This document shows, in pieces, positions 45,486 through 56,465 of a stretch of DNA of 64,000 nucleotides. Every line of letters starts with the position of its first letter. Within the stretch, counting starts at the first letter, position 1. Position numbers and translations under genes: made by a program. The DNA comes from Dasypus novemcinctus (lineage: Eukaryota > Chordata > Mammalia > Cingulata > Dasypodidae). The notes beneath the pieces are model-generated. The model had not been told where the DNA came from. It made no database searches and saw only the letters and a list, made by a program, of their open reading frames with translations. Where the stretch lies: NCBI RefSeq assembly GCF_030445035.2, contig NC_080678.1:116813947-116877946 (forward strand), given 5' to 3'.

Positions 45486-45900
45486 GAGAAGGATCTACGC
45501 CCACATAGTCAACCAGGCGACATTATCACTGCCTGCCTCATTCACATAAACCTCCTCTCCTTTGATAAAAACGGTCTTTCCCCCCTCCATAAGCATTGGG
45601 GCCCCTCCTACGCACCAACAGTTGCCCCGATGGTGTTTTAGAAGGACCCAGAAACAAACAATTGGCAGGGACCCAGTCCCCTTCTCACCCAAGGCAGAGG
45701 GTTTGCTTGTGTCTTTCCAGAAAATGCCTCCCAGCCGCTCTGGATCCCCGAAAAAAATGTCAAACCCGCCACCGGCCAGCAGCAGGTTCCAACGATGGAT
45801 GATGAGAGCACTCGCCCATCGGATGGAGAGGCTAAATATGGCCGCAGATCTAGCCCATGACACCCTCCTCCTTGGACAGCTAGTACAGCTTGCTGTCCGA
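45486..45900 (+). pseudogene. Decayed integrase C-terminus and env start
   Basis: Residual similarity to the integrase C-terminal part continues in shifted frames past the TAA at 45,483, and the env leader region begins here, overlapping pol in the usual retroviral manner. Not resolvable further by eye. Confidence 0.55.
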
Positions 45901-47760
45901 GCCTTAGCTTCAAACAAGAAACCTAAAAATCTACACTCTCTCCTGCTTTTCATGTTAGCTCTGCTCCCCTCCACTACGGACCAGGCTAGTATAAGCCATC
46001 GGCCCTTTAACTGGACACTCTCTCTTTGGCAGCAGGAAAAGCTCCTCGCTAATAACATTACTGCGGGTGCTCCCTCCTTCACAGTGCACATATGTAATCT
46101 CGCCAACCTTCCTGTCATCAGTTCCCTCGTAGACGTTACACACAAGACTCACCGGTGTTGATACAGCTCACTTACAGGCCTTGACGGCCCCTATAATCAT
46201 GAAGTCTCAGGCTTCTATATTTGTCCTTCCACGGCCAGAGGCTGCTATGACCCAGCGCACTATTACTGCCCCTCCTGGGGGTGCAAAACCATGGCCCACG
46301 GATGGTCGGGAGCTCCCAATAGGGACCCCTACCTCTCCCTTTCTTTTAAGGATAAAAGTCACAGGAGCAGCATTAAGCCCTACTGGAGCAGCATTACGCT
46401 CACTGTCAAAAACCCTGAAAATGCAGGCTGGCTACAGGGCCGCACCTGGGGAGCCCGACTTTACATGAGCAGCTATGATTACGGTGCCTTTTTCATTATA
46501 AAGAAAAATTCAATCCGCACACAATCCGCCGCCGTGGGCCCAAATCAAGTTCTCAATCCTCCCCACACACGGCCTCCCCCTCCTCCCTCTGTTTCTCCTT
46601 CTCCTCCCGCTACCACCTTAAATCCTTCCATCACTAGGTATCCTCCCCACCGCCAAACCCTGCCACCCCCCAACCCTCTTGTAGCCCTCCTCAACTCATC
46701 ATTTATCTCCTTAAACTTATCCCAGCCCAACCTTACACAACGTTGCTGGCTCTGCTTCTCCGCCGCGGCTCCCTTCTATGAAGCCATAGCTACCAACAGC
46801 GCCTATCGCACCTCCCCAGACTCCACTGGTACCTCTTGCAATTGGAACCAAACAAAAAGAGGACTCACCCTCCAATCAGTTTCCCAGACTGGACTCTGTA
46901 TAATAAAAATCGGCGGCAAAGTTCTCCCCTCCATGCAGGCCCTCTGCAGCCTAACTCACACCCCTAATGCAGCCGCTAAGTTCCTAATTCCCCTTAATAA
47001 TACCAAATGGCTATGTTCTTCCTCCGGCCTCACTCCATGTCTCAATGTTCAAACCCTTAACTCCACCAGCGACACCTGTGTGCTCATACTCATTGCCCCC
47101 CGCGTTCTCTTTTATACTGATAACCAATTCTTTGACTCCTGGCAGCACTTCAGCTCCCCGCAGCATGAGCAGAAACAGGAAGTCTTCACCGCCATCACAA
47201 TTGCCACCCTTCTAGGTCTTGCCGGCGCAGCCACTGGAGCTGCAGCTCTCAGCCTCCAAGATAATTCCTTTTCAACCCTTAGGCAAGCTGTCGATGCAGA
47301 CATCGCCCGCCTTGAGACTTCCATGGCCCACCTTGAAACATCTCTCAACTCCCTGTCCGAGGTCGTTCTCCAAAACCACAGGGGCCTAGACCTCCTCCTC
47401 CTAAAAGAAGGGGGCTCTGCACAGCATTAGGAGAAAAATGCTGCTTCTATGCTAACCACTCTGGCCTCATTCGAGATAACCTCGCACAAGTAGGGAGGGC
47501 CTCCGCAAGAGAAAGCAGGAACGTGAAGCCGGATGGTCTTTCTCTTGGGGGCTGCCCAATGGAATCCTTTCTTACTTTCTCCCCTTTCTAGGCCTGCTCC
47601 TCACCCTTGTCCTCCTATTAGCCCTAGGACCCTGGATCATCAGGCGAATTGTCCGGCTTGTCAAAAATCAAGTTAACTCTGTCCTTAGTAAGCCCATCCA
47701 GGTCCAGTACCAGCGAATCCGCACCACCGACGAAGACGCACCAGGAGTCTCCATTAATTG
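45900..47760 (+). pseudogene. Retroviral env remnant, gammaretrovirus/type-D type
   Basis: The N-terminal surface-subunit part is in a frame that stops at 46,161. The main frame is 46,291-47,430. In it a proline-rich hinge (about 46,555-46,680) is followed by the CWLC motif near 46,744, the CxxC that gamma-type surface subunits use to link to their partner. A hydrophobic fusion-peptide-like stretch lies at about 47,180-47,260, then a heptad region and the immunosuppressive-type segment. A one-base deletion in a G run near 47,410 shifts the frame just before the CX6CC motif, so the frame ends at 47,430. The anchor and tail lie in another frame to about 47,760. The protein cannot be made intact. 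Confidence 0.9.
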
Positions 47761-48119
47761 CCATCCTCCCCAAATGGCCAGCCGCCTCTCAACGCACCCA
47801 AGCCCCAGCTCCCCTGCCCCTACCCCTTCTCACCGCCCATCCTAACCCCTTACCCTTACCCTTTCCCCTCCCCTGCCCTGTTTATCTAAGGCCGCCAACA
47901 TTCCATCGAGGCGCTGGACTGGTTAGCCAATGACGGGCAACGGGATCGGCCCGCCAGTCAACCTAAGGCAGGGACACGGCCTTTTGCTGCCGCGCTTCCC
48001 CATGACGGGTAAGACTGGCCACCTGTGTGGCACGGGCATTGCCCGGCTGGGCACAATCCCGACCTAAGACAGGCACAGTCCCCCTCCCTCCTCAAATCAA
48101 GCTTTTCGGAGGAGCTTAA

Positions 48120-48137
48120 TGAAAACAAAGGGGGAAA
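48120..48137 (+). other. Polypurine tract of the provirus
   Basis: GAAAACAAAGGGGGAAA ends right at the first base of the 3' LTR, as needed to prime plus-strand DNA. Confidence 0.9.
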
Positions 48138-48650
48138 TGTGGGAGGAAGGGCACCCGGCTTGCCACAGTAGCAAACGGTGCAGCAAGAAGTGATACCGCC
48201 TCTGCCCACTGGGCCTAGATAAGGTGACCATGCCTGACTAGGCCTTTGCTGCTAACGGCTGGCCGGCGCTGCCCTCCCCCTTTTAATCTCCCGCCTAGCC
48301 CAACATCCGGCCAGCTCTCACTCCCCCTTTCCCCTCCCCTATTCCAAACCTCTCAGCCAGCCCTCTGCCTATCAACCGCTTACAATCACCTTTCAGGAAG
48401 CAGTACCCGCCCGCACCTATCAAATCCCTCCACGCAGTCCCTAACCCTATAAAGCTGTGTCCCCTTCCGCAATAAACCGGACTTGCACACAGACCTGGTC
48501 TCCACGGCTTTCTTCCTCCCCTTGCCGTGCGTCCTCCACGCCTGAGAGCCCCTCCGAGGCTGTCTGCCGCAGCCTCAGATGCCGCTGTGGTCTAGCCTGA
48601 CCCCTCCAGACCCCCCTGTCAGCATCGGGGTGCAAGCCGCCCCAGCCGCA
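48138..48650 (+). repeat. 3' LTR of the endogenous retrovirus
   Basis: 513 bp, same ends as the 5' LTR. The TATA box is at about 48,448 and AATAAA at 48,471-48,476. Differences from the 5' LTR are all single-base or two-base substitutions, with no indels. Confidence 0.95.
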
Positions 48651-48655
48651 GGGGC

Positions 48656-50070
48656 CTCCCCCAGGCCCAAGGATGCAGGCAGGTACATGCATGGAGGCGG
48701 TTGTTGGGGTGCCCAAATGACTCTTCTGAGTCAATGAACCTTGAGGTGAAAAAGTTAGACTAACCAGACCCAAGTAGAGGACACATAACCTTTGACCATG
48801 GTAAAAGTGTAGAAGTTTCCATCTCCCCCACATCGTCACCCCCTTAGCTCTCCAGCTGATATCCATGCCTTGTCATTCGAATCCCTTCATCAAAAATGCC
48901 AGTGATTCCCCTGTTTCCTTATCCCTTCACCGAGTCGTGCGGGCTCGCCTGTAACTCTGGTCACCAGAATGGGGTTCGGTGGGAGCACCCAGCAACAAAA
49001 CCCTGCTGGTTATTCACACCTGCAGCCTTGGCACACTCTTTGAGGGGTGCTCCCCAGCAAAGCCCACCTCTTCTCAAAACTCCTACGTGTCCCCTAGTCT
49101 CCCCCCTCTAACCCACTCAGCCAATGACCTGGTTTATTTTCCACTGAGAGATACAAGAATTCAGAAAGAAACTCTCCCACCCCTTCTGTCCACCTTTGCT
49201 ACCTTCCCTTCTACCAGGAGGTAGAGTACAATGGATGGTGTGTCCTGCTCTCCAGAAAGCTCTGTCACTCTGCTTGAGCTCTGGATTCTAGACAATGTCA
49301 CCTCCAAGGGTGTGTCCATTATCACTTATTCTGCTTCCATCCTAAATTATCACTTCATTCTGTGCTATTTGAATATTCTCATCAGAATAAAAACATACTC
49401 TAGCTTTCCCTAACTTAAATATATTCTCCTCCAGCTATGAAACTATGCCCCTTCTCATCATTTTGGCAAAGCTGGCCACGGTTTTTCTTCAATAACTTCA
49501 CAACTGGACTTCCATCCTCACTTGCAAAGGTCTCTTCTGGTTTTTGCCTTATTTAATTTCTTGGTAACATTCCTCCTTGAAATGTATTATTCTCATGGCT
49601 ATATATTCTAGGTTATTCTTTATAGCCCAGGTAATGACATAATATCCAGAGGCACCTGGAAACAGCATCTCCAGCCTGTCCTCTCTCTGGAACTCCAACT
49701 TACCAACACACCCTAAAAGCAGTCTTCATCTACCCCTTGTAGCAGTACCTACGCCATGCCTCCTTGAAATCATTCCACCTCTAGGCACAAGAGGATGGCA
49801 TTCCCAGCCTGTGGTCAGCTGCATTCAGTCCATAGGACTGAATTTGGGCTGATAGGAAGACAAGCAGAAGAGGGCATCACTGCCACTTCCAGCCAAAGGC
49901 ACATACACATCAGTGCACCACTTCTACTGGTCTTTCTCTAACATGCCACTGTGGGACCACTTGTCAAGAGGGAAGAGCCACAAATGGTAACACCCTGGAT
50001 CTTTGAGTCATGCCTTGGAGCTGAGTTTCCCTGAAGAGTTCACTCATGGTAGACTTGGTTCAAGACAAAT
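48656..50070. other. Intergenic, no gene recognised
   Basis: Host sequence resumes after the provirus. I searched it for the missing N-terminal PIWIL exons on the minus strand without success. Confidence 0.5.
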
Positions 50071-50086
50071 TAAATCACTGATACAG

Positions 50087-50512
50087 GGAAGCAGACTTGG
50101 CTCAACAGATAGAGCATCCATCTACCACATGGGAGGTCCATGGTGCAAACCCAGGGCCTCCTTGATTCTTGGTGAGCTGGCCCACATGCAGTGCTGATGC
50201 GTGCAAGGAGTGCCATGCCACACAGGGCTGTTGCTCACATAGGGGAGCCCCACGCACAAGGAGAGAGCTCCGTAAGGTGAGCTGCCCAGTGCAAAAGAAA
50301 GTTCAACCTGGCCAGGAATGGTGCAACACATGGAGAGCTGACACAAGAAGATGACACAACAAAGAAGAGACACAGATTCCAGGTGCTACTGACAAAAATA
50401 GAAGCAGACACAGAAGAACACACAGTGAATGGATACAGAGAGGAGACAACTGGGGGGAAGGAGAGAGAAATAAATTTTTTAAAATCTCTAAAAATAATAA
50501 TAGTAATAAAAT
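50087..50512 (+). mobile_element. DAS-type SINE with a 16-bp target duplication
   Basis: TAAATCACTGATACAG occurs at 50,071-50,086 and 50,513-50,528, exactly flanking the element. The head starts GGAAGCAGACTTGGCTCAAC. An A-rich tail with interspersed T's ends it. Confidence 0.95.
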
Positions 50513-50528
50513 AATAAATCACTGATAC

Positions 50529-51929
50529 AGCAGTTTGTGATCCTTTCAGATCCCATCTTCTGCCCTTCTTACAGTCTTCCCCATCTTATCAAATGGCACC
50601 AAAATCAAACCACTTCTTCATAAAATATCCAAGGGTTACATCACACTCTCCTCATTTCTACACCCACTAATCCCAAGCCATCAAGTCCTGCCCATTCCCA
50701 CCTACTTCTCCTGGCCACCTCCTCCCTTGCTAAACCATTTGACAGCCTCCTCGCTGGTCTCCTTGCCTCCATTCTTTTCCACACCTCTGCAATCCACTAG
50801 CAGACAGTCTACAAATCAATCAATTTATCCTTTCATTCATCTACAGGAAAAAGATTCAATGAATATGAAATCAAATTCATTTGTCCCAGGCCCCAAAACT
50901 TCCTACAAGGTGGCCCCCACCTTGTAGAAGTTCTCAGACTTTTTCCTTAAGTCTCCTGAGCCATGCTAGCAGGGTACAATCTGGATACGGCAGCTTCTGA
51001 GCTGAGGAAGCTGAGCTCCCAGGTGTGGAAAATAGTCACCTAAGGCCATCAAGCCACAATTAAAATAGCAATCAAGTGCTGAATCCCTTACTGTGATGGT
51101 GTGAGCCAGAGGCTCACAAGGGGAAAGGTTCTGGCTTACCTGTTCCCTTTCCCTCTTGAATAGGACTGGGTTGGATGGGGAGGTGGGGGGGTGCTGAGTC
51201 CTTGACTGCAGCTCCCACCGGAGAAGCCAAGGGCTGGCTGTGCACAAGTCTGGTGTGGGGAAGGCAGCGCTGCCAGGTGTGACCCCCAGGTAAAAGCCTC
51301 TGGGATCAGAGGGACCCCAAATCCGGGCAGTCCTGGACTCTCTTCAGTCCAGAAAGAGGATGTGGGCTCTGCCAGAATCCTCTCAGCAAGAATCGGATGC
51401 AGCAGATGGTCTAAAAAGATTCTGGGAGTGAAAAATCTCCACACCCCAGGGAAGACCCTCCCAGGGGGGCATAGTGTCAGGAAAACCTAACTGTAAATGT
51501 TAGAAGGGGAGCCTGATCACCTCCCAAGAGGACCCCAGTACCTCCAGAAATTCAGGGGAAAGTCATCTTCTCCAGGTCTGAAAGGAAAGAGGAAAAAAAA
51601 AAAAAGAAACCTGATGTTTAGGTTCAGCTAACTGCAATTAGCATCTGGTTCCACCTTCACTAAGATAGTGGAGGTTTGATTACAGTGGGGAAAACGTTGA
51701 TGGGTTTAAGTCTAAATGCATCCTGAAAATTGGTCTGGATTTGGAAAATCTTGGTTACAGGAAAATTGTTTGGTTTTTATACTACAGCTTGATCTGAGTA
51801 TAAGTTCACACAGTGAAAAAGTTTAGCCAGAAATAAATCTTTGTTTTGGTGCTGAGTTGCAAATAAGCTTGCTCTGTAAACAGCAAGGGTAAACAGAAAG
51901 TCCTATTAAAGGTTTGGTTTGAAAGTTCC
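50529..51929. other. Intergenic, no gene recognised
   Basis: It contains a short MIR-like stretch near 50,990-51,070 (GAGGAAGCTGAGCTCCCAGG). No exon. Confidence 0.5.
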
Positions 51930-52327
51930 CTCTTCCAGGAAGCGGATTTGGCCCAAGGATAGGGTGTCTGCTTACCACATGCGAGGTCCATGGTTCAAAC
52001 CCCAGGCCTCCTTGACCCATGTGGAGCTGGCCCATGTGCAGTGCTGATGCACACAAGGAGTGCCATGCCACACAGGGGAGCCCTACATGCAAGGAGTGTG
52101 CCCCATAAGGAGAGCTGCCCAGTGCAAAAGAAAGTGCAGCCTGCCTTAGAATGGGGACCACACAGGGAGAGCTGACAAAACAAGATGACACAATGAAAAG
52201 AAACACAGATTCCTGGTCCCGCTGATAAGGATAGAAGCAGTCACAGAAGAACACACAGTGAATGGACACAGAGAGCAGAAAACTGGGAGAGAAATAAATT
52301 AAAAATCTTAAAAAAAAAAAAAAGAAA
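51930..52327 (+). mobile_element. DAS-type SINE with short target duplication
   Basis: GAAAGTTCC occurs at 51,921-51,929 and 52,328-52,336. The head GGAAGCGGATTTGGCCCAAG and box-B-like GGTTCAAACCCC are clear. Confidence 0.92.
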
Positions 52328-52336
52328 GAAAGTTCC

Positions 52337-53580
52337 TTATTCCTAGGATTACAGTGGTTGCTCAGGGGCAGCCGAGCCGGAGGAATAAAGTTGTGGGTCA
52401 GATTGATGTGCTTTGTGCTTCTGTCTCTGTTGTTCAGAATGTTTTCATGCCTCTGGACAATGATGCTGAATTGTGTAATTGTGTGAAGTAGTGAACTTTG
52501 GTTAACCTGGAGCCCTCCCTTGTCACTGGCAAAGGAGTGAAATGATTGTAGTTTATAAAGCAAAACCATGGAGTCTGAATGTGCACACGCTCTGCTCTCT
52601 TGCCTCTGGGTCCGTTCAATTTGCTGGGGCTCGGGGGTCATCTGTGTCTACACCATGCACCCTAGTTTATTGGAGCTGGCCCCAGTCAGGATGGCTGGTG
52701 GAACAATGGCTTGAATCATGACCCTGCCAGGATAGGGGTCCCCGGGAAGGCACCAAGCCTGGAAAGTTTTCTCAAGCCATTTTAGCAGGCTGGAACTTGC
52801 TGCCATTACCTTCTCCCTCCTCCTCCCTTAGGAAGATGCATGACAGCGGTGGAAAGCCAGGGGCTGGCCTCTCCCAGTAAGTCCATACCTTCAATTTGTA
52901 AGCCACATTCCCATCTGATCATGCCCAGCTGCCTAGGAGGGGGGAGATGGAGGGGTGCTGAACAGAACCCGGATGAATGCAATAAAAATTCCTCTCCCAG
53001 GGTTTCACAGCCAAAATACATTTGCAAAATTAACTTCTGCCCAGATTCTGCCTCTCTGAATTTCTCTTCGCATTTCTCTGTAAAAATGCTTTGAAATGTT
53101 TTGAAAACTGTAAAACTGGTAAAATACCTTTGTCCAGAGAAAAAACTATTGCCTAGAACAAGAAACCTCTAATTACTTAATAGCCCTTTTAATAGTTTAG
53201 CTGGGAAACTGTCTGACAATAGTCATAAAAACTGCAAAGGAAAAGAACAATTTGGCTTGGCAACATCATGCTAAATTTAATCAGCCTATCTCCCAATACC
53301 CCGGAAATGCTAAAGATAAAAAAATAATAATTCTTCCATTTTAATCTGTATTTAACTTTATGTTCAACTTTAAAATCTATGCTGAACCTTGTCAGTTTGC
53401 CTGGTCCTAGAAAATAAAATTTAAAGTTCACTTGTTGAATAACAGTAAAAAAGTAGCTGGACTCAGATGTGATCTTTGTCCACAAGCCTCTCCTGTTACT
53501 TTTACCCGATCTGCATTTGGTGCTGGTTTAATGTATACCCAGGGGACCTGAATCTCTGGACTGACCATGTGATAGCCAGG
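52337..53580. other. Intergenic; possible LTR-like piece at 52,340-52,640
   Basis: GGAATAAAGTTGTGGGTCAG near 52,381 and the following CTTCTGTCTCTGTTGTTC resemble the end of a retroviral LTR (poly(A) signal, then U5), but no start was found. The rest is AT-rich without genes. Confidence 0.35.
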
Positions 53581-54255
53581 CCCTGAGCCTCGACAGACTT
53601 GCAACTCCTACACTCCTATACTCTGGTTTATTGGACTTACCCCACTCAGCTAACATGAAGGTGAAGAAGGTCAACCACCACACCAGGGAGACAAAAGTGC
53701 CTACAACTGAAAGCAGGATAATTGCATCCAGCATCCATGTGGAATCTAAGCCCCCTCATGATATAGATTTGGAGTGGACACAACCATTCCAGGGTCCACA
53801 GGATGGAGGAACAGACTATGGATTAGAGCAGACTTACTGATTTTCTATTCATGAAATATTGTGATTAGTAATCAAAGAAAATATGGCATTGGTGTGGAGA
53901 AAGTGGCCATGGTGACTGCTGGGGGTAGGGAGTGGGAGGAAGAGATGTGATGTGGGGGCATTTTTGGGGCTTGGAGTTGTTCTGGGTGGTGCTGTGGGGA
54001 GTTACTGGACATCGTATGTCCTCCCATGGCCCACTGGTTGGACTGTGGGAGAGTGTGGGCTATGGTGTGGACCAGTGACCATGAGGTGCAGTGGTGCTCA
54101 GAGATGTATTCACCAAGTGCAGTGAATGTCTCATGATGATGGAGGAGGTTGTTGTTATGGGGGGAGGAGTGGGGTGAGAAGGGTCGGGGGTGTATGGGGA
54201 CCTCATATTTTTTTAATGTAACATTAAAAAAATAAATAAAGGCAAAAAAAAAAGT
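53581..54255 (+). repeat. L1-type 3'-end repeat (copy 4, longest plus-strand copy)
   Basis: It shares GGTCCACAGGATGGAGGAAC, GGGGCTTGGAGTTGTTCTGG and GATGTATTCACCAAGTGCAGTG with the copy at 5,341. It ends in TTTTTTTAATGTAACATT, then AAAAAAATAAATAAA, an A-rich tail that shows a retroposed 3' end. Confidence 0.75.
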
Positions 54256-56068
54256 AACCAAGTAATGAATTTTTAAATACCAATACTGTCTTGCTGGTAA
54301 ATTTAATGCATAACTCACGAATGAAATTTATTCAGTTACTAGAAAAGCAAAAAACTTCACAAGGTTGTTACTAATAAAATTCTTGTGACTTAATTAATAA
54401 ATTCACCTTAAGGTAAAAACTTACTAAAAACTGTAACTAAAAATTAAAATCATTTTATAAGTACCTATATATATATAAATTTATAACTAAACTGCTATAG
54501 TGGAGTAAATATAAGCTAAATTTCAGCTATTTTAATAGTAATATTAAATTAATTTACCTCTGTTTATGGCTACTTCAAGGTTATCTAGTGCTTATTATAA
54601 TAATAGTAATCATAACTCAAACTTATCTTATAGTTATTTTATAACTAATTTAACCCTTAAACTTCAACTATTGTGATAGTAATTATAAACTGCATTTGCC
54701 TTTGCTTACGGTTCCTGCAGTTCTGGCCCACCCCTTGACAATTCAACTTGATAATTAGACTATGGGAAACTTATAGTTGGATTTAGAAAAGTTTTATGTA
54801 TATCACTTTTCTGTCATTCTAAATAATTTTGTTCTTCGCATTTCTTTACCCTTTTAAAGGGAAAGTTGTCTTTTTCCTTGACCTTTCCCAATACTATAAA
54901 TTAATTCTGTTTGGCCATTTCCACGAGGAATCAGAAATAACTGTTGCCAGGTTTTCCAAAAGTAAGCAGTGCTCTTCCCAGTGTACGAGGCCTTTCCTTT
55001 GCCCAAAAGGCCTTACTAAGCAACCCCCATTGTTCAGGCTGTCTCAGAAGGAAGTGAGTCAGAGCTACCAGATTTCTTTTCAGTCTAAGCAGAAGCTCCA
55101 AATGCTTGCCAGGTTCCTCCAAACAATGTAACCAGGAAAACCAGTGAGAAGATTATACTCTGGATTAGCCAGCAAAGAAAAAAAGTTTTAAACAACTAAG
55201 TGGTGTTTCTGTATCAAACTATGCATGTCTGCCTATTTGCTCAAATTGTTGAAGTTAAATATGCAGTTATATAAGTAATATATATATATTCCTAAAACCC
55301 AAATTGAACTAGGTGGTATTAAAAAATCATATGGAAATCTGAATACAAAAACTATTGGAAAAGTTATAAAAATCCTTATTAAGCTACAATTGGAACAAAT
55401 TACATAATTGCTTTATATTCCAAAGCCTAAAAATCAGTATGCTTTAAAAATTATTCACAGTTTTAAAATGATCAAAAACAGAAGATTTTAAGCCCCTGTA
55501 CAGAAAAAGAAAACAACATTCTTTGTTTAAAAAATAACAATTTCAATTTGTTTAGCTTAAGAATTATGTCTTTGGTTCATGGGATACCAGGTTAATAAGT
55601 TTACATTATATATATTGAATCTTTAAAATAATAAAAGCTGTAAGCTCATGTTTAATAAAATTATATTAAATATAGGCCTGCTTTCTCTTAAATGCACAAA
55701 GTAAATCCCATTGCTTACTAATTGTAATCTAAGGTAAATTTGCCAGTCTGTAATTGTTGTCAATTGTAAAGAGTTTATAAAAATATCTTCCAAACTGAAG
55801 CATTTAAATGGCTCTAGTTCTAAGGGCCATTATTAGCTAGAAGCCTGGATTAATATGAACAGCAATAAGTAACTTCATAGCAATGAAACCTGTCTGAAAG
55901 TCACCTCAATGTGCATATTCAAGTAGTAATAATAAAAGTTTCCTCTATTCCATTGGGAATCTTCTGTTTTAATTTTACCAATAAAAATAGTTTTACTTCC
56001 ACTGCTAAATTAAAATGCCTGCTAATTAATGTCTTTAAGATAAAAGTGTAAAAGCAAAAAGCAAAGGG
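54256..56068. other. AT-rich sequence, no gene
   Basis: About 1.8 kb with very high A+T, no open frame of interest and many short repeats of TTAAA/TATAA type. In style it resembles the AT-rich block inside the provirus at 41,890-44,330, but I could not align the two. Confidence 0.5.
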
Positions 56069-56465
56069 GAAGCAGGCATAGCTCAACTGATAGAGCATCC
56101 ATCTACCATACAGAAGGTCCAGGGTTCGATCCCCAGGGCCTTCTGACCCGTGTGGAGCTGGCCCATGTGCAGTGCTGCTACGTGCAAGGAGTGCCATGCC
56201 ACACAGGGATGTCCCCATGTAGGGGTGCCCCATGCCCAAGGAGTGTACCCTGTAAGGAGAGCCGCCCAGTGTGACAAAAGGACAGCCCACCCAGAAGTGG
56301 CACCACACACACACAGAGGTGACACAGCAAGATGACACAACAAAAAAGAGATGCAGTTTCCCAGTGCTGCCAGATAATGCAAGCAGATGCAGAAGCAAAT
56401 GGACACAGAGAGCAGACAACCAGGGGAAAGGGGAGAGAAATAAATGAAAATAGATTTTGTTTTTA
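56069..56465 (+). mobile_element. DAS-type tRNA-derived SINE
   Basis: The head starts GGGGAAGCAGGCATAGCTCA. The box-B-like GGTTCGATCCCC is at 56,122-56,133. The tail is A-rich. TAAAAAGCAAAA-type sequence on both sides suggests the target duplication. Confidence 0.92.

Larger units (their letters stand above)
40959..48650 (+). mobile_element. Endogenous retrovirus, two-LTR, betaretrovirus-like pol with gamma-type env
   Basis: This is a complete LTR-to-LTR insertion flanked by GGGGC at 40,954-40,958 and 48,651-48,655. Order: 5' LTR, lysine-tRNA primer site, splice donor, gag start, AT-rich noncoding block, RNase H and integrase, env, polypurine tract, 3' LTR. The LTRs are equal in length (513 bp) and differ at about 14 positions by hand count, about 2.7%, so the insertion is recent on a mammalian scale. 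Protease and reverse transcriptase are absent and every coding region has stops or frameshifts. It is a defective provirus inserted directly 5' of the PAZ exon of the PIWIL relic, in the opposite orientation. Confidence 0.96.
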
